This document shows, piece by piece, positions 6,145-9,340 of a DNA stretch of 9,340 nt. The stretch's first letter is position 1. Each line of letters starts with the position of its first letter. The notes under the pieces were generated by a model. It did no database searches, had not been told where the DNA came from, and saw only the letters and a list, made by a program, of their open reading frames with translations. The DNA is from Verrucomicrobia bacterium UBA1731 (GTDB lineage: Bacteria; Verrucomicrobiota; Kiritimatiellia; RFP12; UBA1067), in the NCBI GenBank assembly GCA_002317575.1, contig DCIH01000088.1, forward strand, positions 1 to 9,340, written 5' to 3'. A program made the position numbers and the translations under genes.

Positions 6145-8019
6145 TCACAGCAGGCTCTCGCCCACGAGCGTGCCGAACACGGAATCGTTCTTGAACGACA
6201 GGAACACGTTTTTGAGGTTGTCCGTGAGCGGGGTGTTCTTCTGGTTGAGGTCGTTCCATCTTTCCAGGAACGTGGCCTCGTCGCGGACATCCGAGAACGT
6301 CTTGCCGAGATAATCGCCGTATGTCTTCGCGAACGCCTGGTCGATCTGCTGCATGAAGCGATTGCGCAAGGCGGGATCCCCGGATTTGACGCGCGCGTCG
6401 ATCAGCGTGGCCACCTTGCCCGCCATCAATTTCAGGAGTTTCGAATCGGCGTTTCCGGGCCCCATGGCCTTCACGGTTTCGGCGCCGATCTCCACAATCG
6501 CCCGACGCTTTTCGGCAGGCGTGTCGGATGTGCCGGCGACGCACTGGAAGTGGCCGACGGATTTCTGATTGACGATGTCCGCCTTCGAGAAGTACATTTC
6601 CAACGGCCGTTTTTCGGCAAACGGTTTGCCGGTCTCGAGACTTTTGTCGAACGTGACGGCGTGCTGCTCGCCCCCGATGTCCACGTACACCGTGACGGGC
6701 CGCTGGAGCATGTCGGCCAGAAAGGCCGCGTTGGACAGATCCATCGGCACGCCGTTCGTGACGGCCGACCCCGTGAGGTGCTGCATGATGGCCTCCTGCA
6801 GCGTGGCCCGTCCGCCGTCGCCGGTGACGACCTCCGACACGTCGTCTCGCAAATCAGGCGATTGCGACAGGTCGTAGCTGATGCCCTTGAGCTCACCTTT
6901 GTCGAGCTGCTCGAGGCGTTTCGCGACATGTTCGTTCAAGCGCTCGCGGAACGCCAGCGCGTCCGCCAGCGTGACGGAGGGTTCTTTCTGGCCCGCAAGC
7001 AGTTGCTGGCCGCACAATGCGGAAAAGAAGAAGCAGTTGAAACCCGAGCCCGTGTTGTTGACGAGCTTGAGGCTTTTCTCGCCCGCCTTGCCGAAGACGA
7101 CCGTGTTCCCCGTGCACAACTGGTTTTTCGTGCCGCCCTTCGCGGCGGAAATTTCCCCATGCAGGATCTTCCGCTGTCCGGCCAGACTCTTCGACGCCGC
7201 GCTCATCTTCCCCCGCAGCGTCTTCTGGGCGACATTCGAACGGGGCGCTTCCTGGCTGGAAGACGTTTTCTTCGATTCGTCGTTGGCGTTCGTCTGCTCG
7301 GCGGACGATTCGGCCGTCTTGTCGTGCTCGATCTGCTCGTTCGCATGCGACGCGCCCAGATCGGCCGCCGACTTGACGTCGTCCTCCGGCTGCAACGGAT
7401 CCGCCGAGGCGCATTCCGTCCCGCGGAATCCCCTCAGATAGGCCTGCGTCAAACGATCGCCCTGTCCCGTCCGCAGGGCCAAATCGCACACGCGCTGCAA
7501 CAGCCTCAAATCGCGTCCGCCGGAGCCGTATTTGTCGAGGAACGCCACCACGTCGGGGTGGTTGGCCTGGTTGCGGATGGTCGCCTTCAGCGCCGCCAGC
7601 GCCTTGGGCGGCACGCGGTTGATGATGGCGTCCATCGCCTTGCCGAGCATCGCGGCGGCGTTCTTCTCCTGGGCGCGGCCGAGATTGACGATGTTGCGCG
7701 CGTCCAGCGACTTGAGCGGCGCATCGCCTTGGGCCTTGTCGCCCGTGTCGATGCCCAGCTCCTGGCGCGCCTTTTCGATGAAGGCCTTTTCCGTGTCCGT
7801 TTTGCCGACGCCGCCCTTGAGCGACTGGAAGAGCGTTTCGCGGATCTGCGCGTTCTTCGTCACGTCGCCCGTGCCGGACGGCACGAGCGTCACCGAATGG
7901 CCGCCCAACGCGGCTTTCCCGACATCGCCCTTCTGAAGCGGACCCTGCGCAAGGCCAACGTCCTGGTCGCCCTGCGCGCCTTGCAGGGCATTGCTCCAGC
8001 TGTTGAGATTCACGGCCAT
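6145..8019 (-). CDS. Large protein with OTU-like cysteine protease core, possible effector
   Basis: 624 residues with no signal peptide or membrane helix. Residues 1-50 are Asn/Gln/Ser/Gly-rich and look disordered. Residues 55-200 are mostly helical (e.g. NIVNLGRAQEKN, PKALAALKATI). Residues 205-265 form an acidic Ser/Asp/Glu/Asn-rich linker. The core at about 300-500 resembles OTU-family cysteine proteases: GSGFNCFFFSAL (324-335, candidate nucleophile C329) recalls the OTU box 'DGdCLFrAl'; LADMLQRPVTVYV (434-446) recalls the segment preceding 'rPI.vY'; and PLEMY (472-476) followed by SVGHFQCVAG (487-496, candidate catalytic H490) recalls the C-terminal 'HYnsl' strand. A helical C-terminal domain follows (500-624). 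OTU enzymes typically cleave ubiquitin, which bacteria lack, so a secreted protein acting in a eukaryotic host or predator is a reasonable inference. The usual Asp three residues before Cys is Gly here, so activity is uncertain; another papain-like fold is the main alternative. The start has AAGGAG (8027-8032) 7 bases upstream. Confidence 0.65.
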   Translation of the reverse strand: MAVNLNSWSNALQGAQGDQDVGLAQGPLQKGDVGKAALGGHSVTLVPSGTGDVTKNAQIRETLFQSLKGGVGKTDTEKAFIEKARQELGIDTGDKAQGDAPLKSLDARNIVNLGRAQEKNAAAMLGKAMDAIINRVPPKALAALKATIRNQANHPDVVAFLDKYGSGGRDLRLLQRVCDLALRTGQGDRLTQAYLRGFRGTECASADPLQPEDDVKSAADLGASHANEQIEHDKTAESSAEQTNANDESKKTSSSQEAPRSNVAQKTLRGKMSAASKSLAGQRKILHGEISAAKGGTKNQLCTGNTVVFGKAGEKSLKLVNNTGSGFNCFFFSALCGQQLLAGQKEPSVTLADALAFRERLNEHVAKRLEQLDKGELKGISYDLSQSPDLRDDVSEVVTGDGGRATLQEAIMQHLTGSAVTNGVPMDLSNAAFLADMLQRPVTVYVDIGGEQHAVTFDKSLETGKPFAEKRPLEMYFSKADIVNQKSVGHFQCVAGTSDTPAEKRRAIVEIGAETVKAMGPGNADSKLLKLMAGKVATLIDARVKSGDPALRNRFMQQIDQAFAKTYGDYLGKTFSDVRDEATFLERWNDLNQKNTPLTDNLKNVFLSFKNDSVFGTLVGESLL

Positions 8020-8026
8020 GTTTGTT

Positions 8027-8032
8027 CTCCTT
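8027..8032 (-). promoter_or_regulatory. Shine-Dalgarno of the OTU-like gene
   Basis: AAGGAG on the minus strand, 7 bases before the ATG at 8019. It confirms that start and shows the gene is translated independently of the upstream ybaK-like gene. Confidence 0.7.
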
Positions 8033-8055
8033 CTCCCGAGGCTTCTCCGAACCGA

Positions 8056-8084
8056 TTACGCGGAACGGCCTGAAAAGTTACGCG
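8056..8084. repeat. Two direct TTACGCG copies upstream of the OTU-like gene
   Basis: TTACGCG occurs at 8056-8062 and 8078-8084 in the 89-base gap between the ybaK-like and OTU-like genes, 22 bases apart start to start, about two helical turns. This could be a pair of activator or repressor half-sites. I see no convincing -10/-35 pair in this gap, and a 7-base repeat may be chance. Confidence 0.25.
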
Positions 8085-8108
8085 CCATTTCGCCGGAAGA
8101 CGACGCCG

Positions 8109-8600
8109 TCACGCCTGCGTGACGTCCACGGGCGTCGTGAGGCCCGCGAGCGCCCTGTCAAGGTCGGCGGGCTTCATCGCCACGAGAATTCCGCGGTGTC
8201 CCGCGTTGACGTAGATCTCCGGCAGATCGTAGATCGTGCGCTGCACGTAAACCGTCATGCGCTTGCGCGTGCCGAAGGGCGAGGTGCCGCCCACGTGGTA
8301 TCCCGAATGGCGGTCCGCCGTCGCGGGCGCGCACGTCTGCACCGTCTTCACGCCGCGCGCACGGGCGAGGTTCTTGGTGGAGATCTCGCAGTCGCCGTGC
8401 ATCAGGCACACGAAGGGTTTTTTGTCCTCGTCCTCAAGGATGATCGTCTTGATCGTGGCGTGGTGGTCGAGCCCGAGCTCCGTGGCGGCCTGGATCGTGC
8501 CGCCATGCTCGGTGTAGTCGTAACAACGGACCTCGTATGCGACCTTCGCCGCATCGAGCGCCCGCAGCGCGTTCGTCATCGGTATCGTCGTGGGCTTCAC
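8109..8600 (-). CDS. ybaK: YbaK/EbsC-family Cys-tRNA deacylase
   Basis: Cytoplasmic trans-editing enzyme that hydrolyses Cys-tRNA(Pro) (and in some members Cys-tRNA(Cys)), preventing cysteine from being inserted at proline codons. From the GTG start it has 163 residues, the usual family size. Diagnostic motifs: HATIKTIIL (47-55) with the conserved Lys K51, FVCLMHGD (63-70), ISTKNLARA (73-81), HVGGTSPFGTRKRM (102-115) and AGHRGILVAM near the C-terminus. Two starts are possible. GTG at 8600 overlaps the metY stop as GTGA and has AAGG 5 bases upstream. ATG at 8579 gives 156 residues and begins MTNALR, as many homologues do, but has no visible Shine-Dalgarno. I prefer 8600. The reading frame continues further upstream inside metY, but that part is a shadow. 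The coupling to metY, a sulfur amino acid enzyme, fits a cysteine-related role. Confidence 0.92.
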   Translation of the reverse strand: MKPTTIPMTNALRALDAAKVAYEVRCYDYTEHGGTIQAATELGLDHHATIKTIILEDEDKKPFVCLMHGDCEISTKNLARARGVKTVQTCAPATADRHSGYHVGGTSPFGTRKRMTVYVQRTIYDLPEIYVNAGHRGILVAMKPADLDRALAGLTTPVDVTQA

Positions 8601-9340
8601 TTGACCTTCGCCAGCGCCTGCTTCAGATCCGCAATCAGATCCTCGGGATCTTCGAGGCCGACCGAAAGGCGGATGAGGTCCGGCGGAATGCCCGCCGCCT
8701 TGAGCTGCTCGTCGGTGAGCTGGCGGTGCGTGTGGCTCGCGGGATGGAGCACGCAGCTCCACGCGTCCGCCACGTGCGTGACGATGCCGATCAGCTTGAG
8801 CGAATCCATGAACTTGATGGACGCTTCGCGGCCGCCCTTGACGCCGAATGTCATCACGCCGCACGGGATGCCGCCCTTGATCTGCTTCCTGACGAGCTTG
8901 TGGTACGGCGAATCGGGGAGTCCCGCGAAATTGACCCACGCGACCTTCTTCTGCGTCTTGAGCCACTTGGCGACCTTGAGCGCGCTTTCCGCGTGACGGC
9001 GGATGCGCACATGCAACGATTCGAGGCCGAGGTTCAAGAGGAACGCGTTGAACGGCGAGGGGATGGAACCGAAGTCGCGCATCAGGTGCGCCGTGCACTT
9101 CACGATATAGGCGAGCTTGCCGAAATTTTTCACATAGGAAAGCCCGTGGTAGGAGGCGTCCGGCTCGACGAGCCCGGGGAACTTGTCCGCATGCGCCGCC
9201 CAGTCGAAGTTGCCGCTGTCCACGATGCAGCCGCCCACCTGCGAGGAGTGTCCGTCCATGTACTTCGTGGTTGCGTGCGTGACGATGTCGCAGCCGAACT
9301 CGAACGGACGGCACAGCACCGGCGTCGGGAACGTGTTGTC
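8597..9340 (-). CDS. metY: O-acetylhomoserine sulfhydrylase (Cys/Met PLP enzyme), partial
   Basis: C-terminal 247 residues of a Cys/Met-metabolism PLP enzyme; the gene's 5' part lies beyond the right edge, where the frame is still open (DNTFPTPVLCRPFEFG). PLP enzymes of this family make homocysteine or cysteine from O-acylated homoserine or serine and sulfide. The PLP lysine lies in DIVTHATTKYMDGHSS, followed by VGGCIVD. FDWAAHADKFPG, SYHGL, GLPDSPYHKL and GVMTFGVKGG fit O-acetylhomoserine sulfhydrylases (MetY type), which carry a longer insert here than MetB or MetC. Then come KLIGIVTHVADAWSCVLHPA, THRQL and LIRLSVGLEDPEDLIADL, the family's usual ending. A GTG at 9319 could be mistaken for a start but is internal. 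Its stop overlaps the next start as GTGA, so it is coupled to the ybaK-like gene. Distinguishing MetY from MetZ or a cystathionine enzyme with full certainty needs the missing half. Confidence 0.92.
   Translation of the reverse strand, partial: DNTFPTPVLCRPFEFGCDIVTHATTKYMDGHSSQVGGCIVDSGNFDWAAHADKFPGLVEPDASYHGLSYVKNFGKLAYIVKCTAHLMRDFGSIPSPFNAFLLNLGLESLHVRIRRHAESALKVAKWLKTQKKVAWVNFAGLPDSPYHKLVRKQIKGGIPCGVMTFGVKGGREASIKFMDSLKLIGIVTHVADAWSCVLHPASHTHRQLTDEQLKAAGIPPDLIRLSVGLEDPEDLIADLKQALAKVK

Noticed and set aside
5052..6194. 380-residue plus-strand open frame opposite nifS
   Set aside because: Shadow of a well-conserved cysteine desulfurase; no motif of its own.
6550..8073. 507-residue plus-strand open frame opposite the OTU-like gene
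   Set aside because: Arg/Val/Leu-rich low-information sequence typical of an antisense shadow in GC-rich DNA; the minus-strand gene has a good ribosome site and recognisable motifs.
8109..9314. A single 401-residue fusion protein ending in YbaK
   Set aside because: The upstream part is an out-of-frame reading through metY; the true gene begins at the GTGA overlap or the ATG just after it.
1..9340. CRISPR array, tRNA, rRNA, insertion sequence or phage genes
   Set aside because: No regularly spaced repeats, cloverleaf-like sequence, transposase motif or phage protein was seen on either strand.

Overview
The window is GC-rich bacterial DNA (well above half G+C by eye, not counted). It is densely coded, and almost every gene lies on the minus strand. 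No phage, insertion sequence, tRNA, rRNA or CRISPR array is visible, and no gene-free stretch exceeds 90 bases. I place it only tentatively in the PVC/Verrucomicrobiota-Kiritimatiellota-Lentisphaerota area, possibly a host-associated member. That rests on the mix of GH78 glycosidase, divergent sigma factor, OTU-like cysteine protease and high-GC codon use. No taxonomic marker gene is present, so this is inference.

Layout in the direction of transcription (right to left): the 3' part of a metY-type O-acetylhomoserine sulfhydrylase gene (8597-9340) overlaps by GTGA a YbaK-family Cys-tRNA deacylase gene (8109-8600). After 89 bases comes a 624-aa protein with an OTU-like cysteine-protease core (6145-8019). 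A 55-base gap then holds a perfect inverted repeat and an extended -10 promoter (TGGTATAAT) in front of a NifS-type cysteine desulfurase (4911-6089). After 25 bases with a strong Shine-Dalgarno comes a chain of five genes joined by four identical ATGA stop/start overlaps: a divergent ECF-like sigma factor (4274-4885), a 104-aa unknown protein (3963-4277), a secreted GH78 alpha-L-rhamnosidase-like enzyme (1897-3966), MurF (647-1900) and a 131-aa secreted protein with two identically spaced Cys3His motifs (255-650). At the left edge the 3' end of a rightward gene (2-187) converges on this operon, with a GC-rich hairpin between.

Functionally there are two themes. MetY, YbaK and NifS all deal with cysteine and sulfur. 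The five-gene chain combines a putative transcription regulator with cell-envelope functions: peptidoglycan precursor ligation, an exported glycosidase and an exported metal-binding-like protein. Its translational coupling suggests these are made together. The OTU-like protein sits between the two groups. It has no Sec signal, a disordered middle linker and the look of an effector, so it is the most unusual item here. The tandem Cys3His secreted protein and the sigma factor plus 104-aa pair come next.
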